Assembly: GCF_947495965.1 (NCBI RefSeq)
Contig: NZ_CANMBB010000004.1
Location: forward strand, 62,001 to 126,000
Source: an uncultured Maribacter sp.
GTDB lineage: Bacteria > Bacteroidota > Bacteroidia > Flavobacteriales > Flavobacteriaceae
DNA: 64,000 bases
Direction of reading: 5' to 3'
Shown here: piece by piece, positions 26,912 through 35,587 of the stretch
How positions within the stretch are numbered: the first letter of the stretch is position 1
How the letters are laid out: every line of letters starts with the position of its first letter
The notes under the pieces: generated by a model
The model's database searches: none
What the model saw: the letters and a program-made list of their open reading frames with translations, nothing else
What the model was told of the DNA's origin: nothing
Position numbers and translations under genes: made by a program

Positions 26912-29069
26912 AAAAGATTTTCAACATATAACCTTAAAAGAAAGTTCTAAAAGTTCTGTGTCAATAACAGAGGAAGAAAAACATACTACTGCAGAAGGTA
27001 TTGCAATTAAAAAACAATATGAGGAAGATGCAATTAAAGGGGTTCCTCATTTAAATTTTGTTGCAGGAACACCTCCTTTTCTTAGGGGGCCTTATGCAAC
27101 CATGTATGTGCAACGCCCATGGACAATAAGGCAATATGCAGGTTTTTCTACTGCAGAAGAAAGTAATGCTTTTTATAAACGAAATTTAAAAGGTGGTCAA
27201 AAAGGATTATCTGTTGCTTTTGATTTGCCAACCCATAGAGGTTATGATAGCGATCATGAAAGAGTAGTTGGCGATGTTGGTAAGGCAGGTGTAGCAATAG
27301 ATTCTGTTGAGGATATGAAAATTTTGTTTGATAGTATACCGTTAGATAAGATGTCGGTTTCTATGACCATGAATGGTGCCGTATTACCAATTATGGCATT
27401 TTATATTGTAGCAGCAGAAGAACAAGGAGTAGATGCTAAATTACTTTCTGGAACAATACAAAATGATATTTTAAAGGAGTTTATGGTTCGTAATACCTAT
27501 ATATATCCACCAAAACCATCTATGCAAATTGTTTCCGATATTTTTGAATATACGAGTAAAAACATGCCTAAATTTAATAGCATTAGTATCTCTGGATATC
27601 ATATGCATGAAGCTGGAGCAACTGCAGATATAGAGTTGGCTTATACTTTGGCAGATGGTTTAGAGTATATTAGAACAGGACTTGCTGCAGGCATGAAAAT
27701 TGACGATTTTGCACCAAGACTTTCTTTTTTCTGGGGAATAGGAATGAACCATTTTATGGAAATTGCTAAAATGCGTGCAGGTCGTATGTTATGGGCAAAA
27801 TTGGTAAATCAATTTAACCCAACAAATAAAAAATCATTAGCATTACGTACACATTGCCAAACTAGCGGATGGAGTCTTACAGAGCAAGATCCATTTAATA
27901 ATGTAGCAAGAACAACTATAGAGGCTGCAGCTGCTGTTTTTGGAGGAACACAAAGCTTACATACCAATGCTTTAGATGAGGCTATAGCATTACCTACAGA
28001 CTTCTCGGCAAGAATAGCAAGAGAAACACAAATATTTTTACAAGAAGAAACCAAAATTACGAAGACTGTAGATCCATGGGCAGGTAGTTATTATGTAGAA
28101 AGTTTAACCAATGACCTTGTTGCAAAAGCATGGGAATTGTTAGAAGAAGTAGAAGGCCTTGGAGGAATGACAAAAGCTATTGAAGCTGGTATTCCTAAAA
28201 TGAGGATAGAAGAAGCTGCTGCAAGAAAACAAGCTCGTATAGATAGTGGGCAAGATGTTATTGTTGGAGTAAATAAATATATTTTAGAAGAAGATGAGGA
28301 GCTCCAAATTTTAGAGGTAGATAATGCTGAGGTACGCCGTAAGCAATTAGAACGTTTAAAGAATATAAAAGGAAAGAGAAATTCTGTAAAAGTAAAAGAA
28401 GCTTTAGATAAACTAACCCAAGCGGCAGATTATAAAATGAATTCTCCTTCTAAGATTATAGATAAAGATGAATTTAATTTATTAGCTTTAGCTGTAAATG
28501 CAGCAAGAGAAAGAGCTACATTAGGAGAAATAAGTGACGCTTTAGAGAAAGTTTTTGGGCGTCATAAAGCAATAATAAAAGCAATATCTGGAGTGTATTC
28601 TAAAGAGATTAAAAATGATGATGGTTTTGAGAAAGCCAAAAAAATGACAGATGCTTTTGCAAAACAAGACGGCCGTAGACCAAGAATTATGATTGCCAAA
28701 ATGGGACAAGATGGTCATGATCGTGGAGCAAAAGTAATTGCAACTGGTTACGCAGATATTGGTTTTGATGTAGATATAGGACCACTTTTTCAGACTCCAG
28801 AAGAAGTTGCCAGGCAGGCGGTAGAGAATGATGTACACATACTAGGAGTTTCATCATTAGCAGCGGGGCATAAAACTTTAGTGCCTACAGTAATAAAGGA
28901 ACTAAAAAAATATGGAAGAGAAGATATAATGGTAATTGTTGGGGGCGTTATACCAAAACAAGATTATCCTTTTTTATTAGAGGCTGGAGCCGTAGCTGTA
29001 TTTGGACCAGGGACAAAAATAAGTGCTGCCGCAATACAAATATTAGAGATTTTATTAGACAACGATTAA
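26904..29069 (+). CDS. mutB: Methylmalonyl-CoA mutase large subunit
   Basis: Cobalamin-dependent rearrangement of (R)-methylmalonyl-CoA to succinyl-CoA. The 721-residue protein has a TIM-barrel substrate domain (for example [26 protein letters not shown] near 53-78, and [12 protein letters not shown] near 320) and a C-terminal B12 domain with the DxHxxG motif at 603-608. It is the last gene of the operon; its stop codon abuts a hairpin shared with marR. No methylmalonyl-CoA epimerase gene is evident in the window. Confidence 0.94.
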   Translation: MSRKDFQHITLKESSKSSVSITEEEKHTTAEGIAIKKQYEEDAIKGVPHLNFVAGTPPFLRGPYATMYVQRPWTIRQYAGFSTAEESNAFYKRNLKGGQKGLSVAFDLPTHRGYDSDHERVVGDVGKAGVAIDSVEDMKILFDSIPLDKMSVSMTMNGAVLPIMAFYIVAAEEQGVDAKLLSGTIQNDILKEFMVRNTYIYPPKPSMQIVSDIFEYTSKNMPKFNSISISGYHMHEAGATADIELAYTLADGLEYIRTGLAAGMKIDDFAPRLSFFWGIGMNHFMEIAKMRAGRMLWAKLVNQFNPTNKKSLALRTHCQTSGWSLTEQDPFNNVARTTIEAAAAVFGGTQSLHTNALDEAIALPTDFSARIARETQIFLQEETKITKTVDPWAGSYYVESLTNDLVAKAWELLEEVEGLGGMTKAIEAGIPKMRIEEAAARKQARIDSGQDVIVGVNKYILEEDEELQILEVDNAEVRRKQLERLKNIKGKRNSVKVKEALDKLTQAADYKMNSPSKIIDKDEFNLLALAVNAARERATLGEISDALEKVFGRHKAIIKAISGVYSKEIKNDDGFEKAKKMTDAFAKQDGRRPRIMIAKMGQDGHDRGAKVIATGYADIGFDVDIGPLFQTPEEVARQAVENDVHILGVSSLAAGHKTLVPTVIKELKKYGREDIMVIVGGVIPKQDYPFLLEAGAVAVFGPGTKISAAAIQILEILLDND

Positions 29070-29088
29070 GCCTGTTTTTAGGCTTTTT
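29068..29088. terminator. Bidirectional terminator between mutB and marR
   Basis: AAGCCT (29068-29073) pairs with AGGCTT (29080-29085) around a six-base loop and is followed by T residues on the plus strand. It overlaps the mutB stop (29067-29069) and the last codons of marR (stop at 29078), so the converging units share it. Confidence 0.65.
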
Positions 29089-29596
29089 CAGCATCAATAA
29101 GTTTGTGAAAAGATTTAATCTTTTCGTCTTCATTAACTAATTTAGTAGTGCATTGTTCTAAAAACCTAAGAAAAGAATCTTTTTCATCAGAAGAAAATCC
29201 TTCGGTAAGGAAATGAATAACACCTAGTCTTGAGGGTTGCGTTTTATCTATTAAAGCAATTCCTTTTTTAGTTAATCTAAGACGTTTTTTTCTACGGTCT
29301 TGCCCATCTTCAAACTGTTTTATCAATTTCTTATCTAAAAGTACATTGATAAGATTCGTTATATTTGCTCTAGAAACATTTAAAGATTCTGCTAATTCGC
29401 TAGCCATAAGGTCTTTAACGTGTTTTTCTCTTTTGAAAAAAGGAAGATTAGGATTGCCTGAAAGGTGCAATAATATAAGCCATTGTTGTGTGGTTAGACC
29501 AACTTTTAAATAGACATCATCACCAATCTTTTTAAGTTGATTAGCTAAATCAAAAATACTTAATACAATAGATTCTTCAATGCTTTTATTAATCAT
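29078..29596 (-). CDS. MarR-family transcriptional regulator
   Basis: A 172-residue winged-helix regulator with the MarR order of an N-terminal dimerisation helix, HTH recognition region (about 60-100, LAESLNVSRANITNLINVLLDKKLI) and wing (DGQDRRKKRLRLTKKG). Proteins of this family bind palindromic DNA as dimers and respond to small ligands. It is the only regulator seen inside the catabolic region, and palindromes of one type precede nearly all promoters from 21.8 to 62.9 kb. It is therefore the leading candidate for their regulator. It has its own TATATTTG element (complement 29629-29636). Confidence 0.87.
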   Translation of the reverse strand: MINKSIEESIVLSIFDLANQLKKIGDDVYLKVGLTTQQWLILLHLSGNPNLPFFKREKHVKDLMASELAESLNVSRANITNLINVLLDKKLIKQFEDGQDRRKKRLRLTKKGIALIDKTQPSRLGVIHFLTEGFSSDEKDSFLRFLEQCTTKLVNEDEKIKSFHKLIDAEKA

Positions 29597-29628
29597 GGTG
29601 TGTTTAGTTTATGTATAAAAATGGCGTG

Positions 29629-29669
29629 CAAATATATAATTTATATGCTTAATTATATAGTTTGTTAAC
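29629..29669 (-). promoter_or_regulatory. marR promoter with partial operator
   Basis: TATATTTG (complement 29629-29636) is a full TAnnTTTG match, 33 bases before the marR start. A single half-site GTTAAC (29664-29669) flanked by imperfect repeats lies over the expected -33 region, inside the last codons of the nitrilase gene. Autoregulation is plausible but the site is weaker than the others. Confidence 0.4.
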
Positions 29670-30662
29670 TACTTTTAGTTGGGTTTGTATAAATAATTCT
29701 TTATTAGGAATTTTATCTTCAAAAGAATTAGCAGGATAATGTTTATAAGTAGCATAAGAATAAGAGTATAGTTCAAATCTTTGTCTTGCAATATAGTTTT
29801 GCATGGATATTTTGGAACGATAATCTCTTAATGCATTAATGTCTATATAACTGTTTGCTACCATACTATCTCCCGTGCCAGCTTCAGAAAGTACATGTCC
29901 TTCAAAATGTACAATTTTAGATAATCCATCCGTACTTGCAAATGGGAATTCTATTCCAGAAATACCTGCAGAGTTTGCAGAAACGGTGTAGGCCATATTT
30001 TCAATAGAACGAGCTCTTTTTGCAATATCTTTATGTGTTAAATTAGGGCTGCCGGCTTCAGAAGAAGAATGTAAAAATATTTCTGCTCCTCGCATCATTA
30101 AGCAGCGTGCAATTTCTGGGTATAATATTTCTTCAGATGCAATACAGGCTAATTTTCCAAGTTTTGTATTTGCAACAGGAAACAAGGATTCTTCACCATA
30201 TAGTTTTATATATTTATCCAGAACATCATGAGGTGTGGGGGCAAACATAGAATTTAAACGTCTATATTTTAAAATAAGTTCTCCTTCATCATCTATAATA
30301 AAGCTACTTTGGAAATATAAGTCTGGAAAATTTTCATCCAATTCATAAAAATTACCAGATAAAAAAATAGATTCTTTTTTACAGAACTCTTTCATTTGCG
30401 AAAAAAGAGTATGATCTGTAGTTATACAAGCTTTGTTATGCCATTCTTTTATAGATTCTCCAAAAGGGAAGCTAGTTAAAAAATATTCTGGTAATACAAC
30501 TAGTTTTAAATCTGGGCCTATAAATTTTTTAGAACCACTAGTTTGTGCTAATACAGTATTTAATGTTTTTTGCATTAATGCATGAGCAGATTCCTTGTCT
30601 TTACAAGAGTTTATTGCTGCACATTCTATTTGTAGCGCTAAAGCTTTGTATCTTTTTATCAA
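29649..30662 (-). CDS. Carbon-nitrogen hydrolase (nitrilase superfamily)
   Basis: A 337-residue cytosolic amidase or nitrilase. The Glu-Lys-Cys triad is visible at Glu59 (VLPEYF), Lys132 (LILKYRR) and Cys173 (KLACIASEE). The family hydrolyses amides, N-carbamoyl amides or nitriles. Its promoter carries the longest operator in the region and marR lies 52 bases downstream, so it is co-regulated with the catabolic genes. A role in cleaving an amide or nitrile group of the substrate or a side product is inferred; the exact substrate is unknown. Confidence 0.78.
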   Translation of the reverse strand: MIKRYKALALQIECAAINSCKDKESAHALMQKTLNTVLAQTSGSKKFIGPDLKLVVLPEYFLTSFPFGESIKEWHNKACITTDHTLFSQMKEFCKKESIFLSGNFYELDENFPDLYFQSSFIIDDEGELILKYRRLNSMFAPTPHDVLDKYIKLYGEESLFPVANTKLGKLACIASEEILYPEIARCLMMRGAEIFLHSSSEAGSPNLTHKDIAKRARSIENMAYTVSANSAGISGIEFPFASTDGLSKIVHFEGHVLSEAGTGDSMVANSYIDINALRDYRSKISMQNYIARQRFELYSYSYATYKHYPANSFEDKIPNKELFIQTQLKVVNKLYN

Positions 30663-30691
30663 TGGATATTTTTTTAATGATTTTCTTAAAG

Positions 30692-30730
30692 TTACATAAA
30701 ATAGTTAACATTATTAACTATTTTATGTAA
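30692..30730. promoter_or_regulatory. Catabolic-regulon operator, nitrilase-marR
   Basis: An inverted repeat of 39 bases with two 17-base arms (TTACATAAAATAGTTAA and its complement) around a five-base centre. The core is GTTAAC-ATT-ATTAAC. On the minus strand it runs directly into TAACTTTA, a near match to TAnnTTTG, ahead of the nitrilase gene. The stem is A/T-rich with no T-run, so an operator fits better than a terminator. Confidence 0.7.
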
Positions 30731-30768
30731 GAAATTCATTCTTTCTGTGATAAAAGATATTAAAGTTA

Positions 30769-31881
30769 TTAATTAGTAAGTTTAAACTCTAATTCTTGAA
30801 TTGGGGTATTTTTTGTTGGTTCTGTTTTTTCAATAATTTGCCAGCTTACACCTGCAGTATCTTTAAAAACAAAAGCATTTTCTTCAAATTCATTCTTTAG
30901 TATTTGTGTAGGGTTTAGTTTATGTTCTAAAACTAATTTATGAACCATTTTTAGTTTGGGGGTATAAAAAGAATGAAGTGTAATTCCTTTTTCGCCTACT
31001 TTTTGTTTATCAGATTTATTGGTTTTATCTCCTCTTGGAATAAAAAATTTCATTTTACCACAAATATTATTAGGAGACACAAATCCTTGGTACCAATGAC
31101 TATAGCCAGGTTCCATTTGAAAAACACGTTTAGGACCTTTTAACCAATCGCCATCTATAGCAGGCGCTTCTTCTGCCTGTAGTCCTAAAGCAGAAGATAA
31201 ATAAGACATTTGTTCTAAAGATGTGGCATTAATAACAAAATCATGATGTGTAAATTCACTTGTTTTAAGAGCAGTATCATCTTCAATAGTACCATAACCT
31301 GGAATTTTGTACCCATAACGTTGAAAGAAAATATGATTAAAAAACTCTCCATAAACAGCATTTTCACGGACTATTATTGGTCTATTAAAAAAATCTTTCT
31401 CTTCAGTATTTAATCCAAAAAGGTCATCTGCAATAGGCTCTGTAGGTAGCCATGGTTTCTTACCATCTTCTCTTGCAGTTTGGTATATATCAAATAATCT
31501 AAAAATATCATTGGTGCGCATAACAGCTATTCTTGAACCAATAGTTTCTACAGGAGCATAACCAATACCTTCTCCAAGTGGTTTTTCCCATTCTAATATA
31601 CGTAACAAGCCATGGCTATCTATGGTACCATTTTGTAAACGGTATGAGGTAAGTTTAGAGTCTACACCATAAAGTGTTTTAGCTTTTTTTGCAGTAATAG
31701 AAGAACTATCTATTACTTTAAAACCAAAGTCTCCAAAGTATTTTTTTGCATATTCCGCATTACTTACACCAATCATTACTTCATATAATCCACTAATGCC
31801 AGTGTCTGGCAGTTTTTGTGTTACAGCTTTTGTTGTCATAAAATGTATAGTTAATAGTAAAGTGTATTTTCTTAAAAACAT
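30769..31881 (-). CDS. Two-domain VOC-family protein (glyoxalase/extradiol-dioxygenase fold)
   Basis: A 370-residue protein with two VOC modules: GLYEVMIGVSNAEYAKKYFGDFGFKV (about 31-56) and EFTHHDFVINATSLEQMSYLSSALGL near 215-240. The second module's HHDF gives a candidate metal ligand, and a glutamate near AGVSWQIIE may be another. Type I extradiol dioxygenases and glyoxalases share this fold; which reaction applies is not clear. The N-terminus (FLRKYTLLLTIHFMTTKAVTQ) could be a signal peptide; if not, the start is the internal Met at 31839. It ends an operon with the MDR reductase. Confidence 0.65.
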   Translation of the reverse strand: MFLRKYTLLLTIHFMTTKAVTQKLPDTGISGLYEVMIGVSNAEYAKKYFGDFGFKVIDSSSITAKKAKTLYGVDSKLTSYRLQNGTIDSHGLLRILEWEKPLGEGIGYAPVETIGSRIAVMRTNDIFRLFDIYQTAREDGKKPWLPTEPIADDLFGLNTEEKDFFNRPIIVRENAVYGEFFNHIFFQRYGYKIPGYGTIEDDTALKTSEFTHHDFVINATSLEQMSYLSSALGLQAEEAPAIDGDWLKGPKRVFQMEPGYSHWYQGFVSPNNICGKMKFFIPRGDKTNKSDKQKVGEKGITLHSFYTPKLKMVHKLVLEHKLNPTQILKNEFEENAFVFKDTAGVSWQIIEKTEPTKNTPIQELEFKLTN

Positions 31882-31890
31882 AGTACAGTT

Positions 31891-32916
31891 TTAAGAACCA
31901 ATGTTAAGTATAAGTTTTCCAAAATTTTCTCCTGTATATAACATTTTCAAAGCAGATGAAAAGTTTTCTAGCCCAAAAATGGTATGCTCTTTTACTTTAA
32001 TTTTACCGTCATTAATCCATTCCGCAATTTCTTTTACTGCAGCAGGCCATTGCTCAACATAATCAAAAACAATAATGCCGTTCATTTTGCCTCTTGCAGA
32101 TACTATTTTCATATAATTTTTAGGGCCGTGAATATTTGCCATATCATTATATTGTGAAATAGCGCCACAGATAACAACACGTGCACCACGAGCTAAGTTT
32201 AAAAGAGCAATATCTAAGGTAGGACCGCCAACATTATCAAAAAATATGTGAATACCGTTAGGAGCAAACTTTTTTAATTGTTGGTCAATATCTTCTGTTT
32301 TGTAATTAATGGCATAATCAAATCCACATTCTTCTATTAGGAATTTGCATTTTGCATCACTACCTGCAGAGCCAATAACAGTGCAACCTTTTATTTTTGC
32401 AATTTGCCCTACAGTAGAACCCACTATACCTGCTGCACCAGAAATATATACTATATCTCCAGAAACTGGTTCTCCTCTTTTTAGAAGTCCAAAATAGGCG
32501 GTCATTCCCGGCATTCCTAAAATTCCTAAGTGATGAGAAATTTTACTGTTAGATATATCTAAAGGAGTAAGTCCTTCTCCATTAGAAATACAATAATTTT
32601 GTGCGCCTAATAATCCAGATAGATAGCTACCTTCTTTAAATTTGGAGTTTTTAGATTGTATTACTTGTCCTGCAGAAAATGTTCTAACAACAGCTCCAAT
32701 TTCTATTCCTTTAATGTAGGTTGTTCCCTCGTTCATCCAACCTCTAATGGCTGGGTCTAAAGAAATATCATGTATTTTAATTAAGATTTCTCCGTCCTTA
32801 ATTTCATTTAGTTCTTCAATTATAACGTCAAAATTACTATCTTCTATTTCTCTTTTTGGTCTATTAGCTAAAATTACCTTTGTGTTTTTCATTTCATCTG
32901 GTATTTGTAAAAGCAT
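31891..32916 (-). CDS. NADP-dependent MDR oxidoreductase (CurA/prostaglandin-reductase-like)
   Basis: A 341-residue zinc-independent MDR enzyme. The cofactor motif is GAAGIVGSTVGQIAKIKG near 155, and the DPAIRGWM motif near 50 is typical of the CurA/leukotriene-B4-dehydrogenase group, which reduces alpha,beta-unsaturated carbonyls. Residues 1-8 may not be part of the protein: an internal Met at 32892 (MKNTKVILANRP) matches the family start better. It is first in the operon with the VOC gene and diverges from the alpha/beta-hydrolase gene across a shared operator. Confidence 0.8.
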   Translation of the reverse strand: MLLQIPDEMKNTKVILANRPKREIEDSNFDVIIEELNEIKDGEILIKIHDISLDPAIRGWMNEGTTYIKGIEIGAVVRTFSAGQVIQSKNSKFKEGSYLSGLLGAQNYCISNGEGLTPLDISNSKISHHLGILGMPGMTAYFGLLKRGEPVSGDIVYISGAAGIVGSTVGQIAKIKGCTVIGSAGSDAKCKFLIEECGFDYAINYKTEDIDQQLKKFAPNGIHIFFDNVGGPTLDIALLNLARGARVVICGAISQYNDMANIHGPKNYMKIVSARGKMNGIIVFDYVEQWPAAVKEIAEWINDGKIKVKEHTIFGLENFSSALKMLYTGENFGKLILNIGS

Positions 32917-32988
32917 ACGTAGGTTTTATACTTCATTTTTATAGAAGCATGTTAAATGTGCTTCAATTTTATCTAAAAATACAAAAAA

Positions 32989-33024
32989 ATAGTTAACATT
33001 GTAAATAATTAACTATATTAACTA
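32989..33024. promoter_or_regulatory. Catabolic-regulon operator, divergent MDR and alpha/beta-fold genes
   Basis: ATAGTTAA (32989-32996) and TTAACTAT (33009-33016) form an inverted repeat with GTTAAC and ATTAAC half-sites ten bases apart, and another TTAACTA follows at 33018-33024. TACATTTG at 33038-33045 is a full TAnnTTTG element for the plus-strand gene. One site could serve both divergent units. Confidence 0.6.
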
Positions 33025-33047
33025 AAATTTTAAATATTACATTTGTT

Positions 33048-34085
33048 TTGATAAGGAGAAGGAAAGTTACAATAGACAATAAAAACATCCATTTTTACAT
33101 TTTGGGTGCAGGCCCTGCTTTAGTAATGTTTCATCCATCTCCTCATTCTGGAGAGTTGCTACTGCCTTTGGCTAAAGAGTTAGCTTTAGATTATACCGTT
33201 ATTTGTGTAGATACCCCAGGTTATGGTAAGTCTGATGCATTACCTAATAAGCCTATTGATTTAACAAATTATACTGCGGTATTTCATGCGTTTTTTAATA
33301 AACTTAATATGGAACAACCAGTTTTATATGGTTCTGCAACGGGAGCTCAAATAGCAATAAGATATGCTTTAGACTATCCTAATGAAGTGTCTCATATTTT
33401 TTTAGATAATGCAGCTCATTTTAATGATGCTTTAAGAGCAAGAATATTAAAACATTATTTTCCAGATTTAACTCCAGAATTAAGTGGTAGTCATATTAGA
33501 AAAGTTTGGGAAATTACAAATAAAATGTTTCAGTATTTTCCTTGGTGTTTTAATGAAGAAGAATATGCATTACATAGACCACAATTACCCAAAGAAGCTT
33601 TGCATGGTATAGCATTAGATTTTTTTAAGGCAGGAAAAGATTATTATGTAGCATATGAAACTGCTTTTAAACATGAAAAAGCAGAATATGTGCAAGAACT
33701 TAAAGTGCCTACTACTATTTTTAGATGGAAAGGAAGTATCATTAAGCCTTATATAGATGATTTGCTAAGTTTTAAATTTCCAAGTTGTGTAGAAACAGTT
33801 TCAATACCTGAAAGCCATGTAGAAAGAAATTTAGAAATGATAAAGCAACTGCGTAATAAAACAAAAAGGCTCGTAAGTTATAGTCTTCCTGAAGCATTAA
33901 ATATAGAACCCAAAAAAGAAGCTAAAGCTAAAGGAGTTACGCCTAAAAAGACTTTGCCAAAGGTTTTAGAAAACGGCTCTCATTTTATAGAAGCGTGGGA
34001 ATTACTTAAACGCTATAACCCAGAACTTAATGCTGTAGAATTACAAGATTTAATGATTGAATGGTTTTCAAAAAGTAAAAATTAG
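33048..34085 (+). CDS. Alpha/beta-hydrolase-fold protein lacking the Ser nucleophile
   Basis: A 345-residue protein with the alpha/beta-hydrolase fold: HPSPHSG near 29-35 as oxyanion region, then the nucleophile elbow LYGSATGAQ, in which alignment to GxSxG puts alanine (Ala97) at the nucleophile position. A C-terminal His257 (PESHVER) is in place, and Asp120 follows strand 6. Cofactor-free ring-cleaving dioxygenases of this fold rely on a His/Asp pair without needing the serine. No ATG start exists; TTG at 33048 is the only canonical choice but lies within a few bases of the predicted transcription start. It heads a three-gene plus-strand unit. Confidence 0.7.
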   Translation: MIRRRKVTIDNKNIHFYILGAGPALVMFHPSPHSGELLLPLAKELALDYTVICVDTPGYGKSDALPNKPIDLTNYTAVFHAFFNKLNMEQPVLYGSATGAQIAIRYALDYPNEVSHIFLDNAAHFNDALRARILKHYFPDLTPELSGSHIRKVWEITNKMFQYFPWCFNEEEYALHRPQLPKEALHGIALDFFKAGKDYYVAYETAFKHEKAEYVQELKVPTTIFRWKGSIIKPYIDDLLSFKFPSCVETVSIPESHVERNLEMIKQLRNKTKRLVSYSLPEALNIEPKKEAKAKGVTPKKTLPKVLENGSHFIEAWELLKRYNPELNAVELQDLMIEWFSKSKN

Positions 34086-34089
34086 TAAT

Positions 34090-34839
34090 ATGAAATCTAT
34101 ATTTAAATTTCTAGGAATAAATTTTCCTGTTTTTTTTAGTGCAGAAAGTTTTAGTAAAAATAATGAAGAAATATCCAGTGACCTTTCTTTAATAGAAGGA
34201 GAGTGGGATAATTTTCAACAATACTGGCAAGAAAATACAGAAGAAGAAATTCATGGTATTAAAACGGATGATTTACACAGGCATTTATCATTAAAAATAA
34301 AAAAAGAAAAGAAGGGAACTTTTTTAATAGAAGTAAGAGAGGGTAGAAACGGAGAAAATTTTATAGAAAATCTACATTTCTCAATAGAAGACCTAAAAAA
34401 TAATAATGTTAAACTAAGGGGAGATACTCTTTTTATAAAAGGAGAAAATCATTTTAAAAACAAAGATGCCTATAAGTTTATTAGAGTAAGAAAATTTTCT
34501 GGTTGGATAGAATATCCTATAACAGAAGATAATGTACATCATCAAGGAAATCTTGAAATTCATGATCAAGGAGGTATGGCAGAGTTAGCTATTGATGGTG
34601 TAGATTATACCGTAGAATTAACGCAATTAATTTATGGTAAAAAATTAGAAATCATGAAGCTTGCTGTTTATGACATGCCCTTAAATAAGGTGGGTATTAA
34701 TAGCACTTCTATTAGCTATACTTGGGTAAACCCAGATGCAAAAAGAATAGGAATAAATTTAAGGAAAGTTATTTCTGGCTGGACATTTATTGAGCCAGGT
34801 TTAGTTAATCAGAATACCTGGAGAAAAAAAGAAGAATAA
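34090..34839 (+). CDS. Beta-rich protein of unknown function
   Basis: A 249-residue protein; the ATG at 34090 is chosen because the TTG at 34057 lies inside the upstream gene. It opens with LIEGEWDNFQQYW (about 34-46), echoing the GEYDNHEQ opening of the CpcT/CpeT-family protein at 59.4 kb, but it lacks the later PGC motif of that family. The rest is predicted beta strands with repeated GWIEYP and GWTFIEPG segments, suggesting a lipocalin-like barrel. It shares one base with the SDR start. I cannot assign a family with confidence. Confidence 0.55.
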   Translation: MKSIFKFLGINFPVFFSAESFSKNNEEISSDLSLIEGEWDNFQQYWQENTEEEIHGIKTDDLHRHLSLKIKKEKKGTFLIEVREGRNGENFIENLHFSIEDLKNNNVKLRGDTLFIKGENHFKNKDAYKFIRVRKFSGWIEYPITEDNVHHQGNLEIHDQGGMAELAIDGVDYTVELTQLIYGKKLEIMKLAVYDMPLNKVGINSTSISYTWVNPDAKRIGINLRKVISGWTFIEPGLVNQNTWRKKEE

Positions 34840-35582
34840 TGAATGCTATTTATAAGTCTAAAGGAAATCATATAGTTGTTATTGGCAGTAATAGCGGAAT
34901 AGGAGTAGCTTTAGTACAACAACTATTAGAAACCGGAGCAATAGTAATTGGTGCAGATATACAGGACAAATCTAAAATAACAAATAAAGAAGGTTACTTC
35001 TATTTAAAAACAAATCCGTTAGATACAGAATCTGTTAAACAGTTAGTGAGTTTTGTAAAAAATAAGACAGATGAAATTATTGGCTTAGTAAATTTATCTG
35101 GAGCTATTACGCATTTTAAATCTATAGAAGAAATAAGTCAAGAAGAATGGAACCACACCTATGATATTAGTTTTAAAAGTTGTTTTAATTCTTGTAAAGC
35201 ATTTTTACCTTTATTAAGAAAAAACACCAATTCTTCTATTGTAAACATGTCTTCTGGTTTAGCCTTTATAGGGCAAAAAAACTATGGCCCTTATACTGCA
35301 GGAAAAGCATCTGTTATAGCTTTTAGCAAAACTTTAGCTGCAGAAGTTGCGCCAGAAATTAGAGTAAACACTCTTGCTCCAGGAGCAGTAGACACTAATT
35401 TTATTTATAAAGAAGATGGTACTACGCGTTTTAACAAAGAGCAATATAAAAAGATAGTCCCTTTAGGAAATGTAGGTAAATCAGAAGAAATTAGTTCTGT
35501 TATCCTATTTTTATTAAGTGATGGTGCAGTACATATAACAGGGCAATGTTTGCATGTTAATGGCGGTGCGGGAATGCATTAA
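34839..35582 (+). CDS. Short-chain dehydrogenase/reductase
   Basis: A 247-residue classical SDR with the cofactor loop GSNSGIG (about 16-22), the NLSG motif near 86 and the catalytic YTAGK (YxxxK). Its C-terminal VNGGAGMH is usual for FabG-like SDRs. It oxidises or reduces a hydroxyl or carbonyl group of an unknown substrate. It is the last gene of the plus-strand unit with the alpha/beta-fold protein and converges with the operon ending at 35588. Confidence 0.85.
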   Translation: MNAIYKSKGNHIVVIGSNSGIGVALVQQLLETGAIVIGADIQDKSKITNKEGYFYLKTNPLDTESVKQLVSFVKNKTDEIIGLVNLSGAITHFKSIEEISQEEWNHTYDISFKSCFNSCKAFLPLLRKNTNSSIVNMSSGLAFIGQKNYGPYTAGKASVIAFSKTLAAEVAPEIRVNTLAPGAVDTNFIYKEDGTTRFNKEQYKKIVPLGNVGKSEEISSVILFLLSDGAVHITGQCLHVNGGAGMH

Positions 35583-35587
35583 TAAGT

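Noticed and set aside
30692-30730. 39-base inverted repeat read as a terminator of the VOC-MDR operon
   Set aside because: It has no T-run, contains the same GTTAAC core as the other promoter palindromes, and lies just before a -7-like element.
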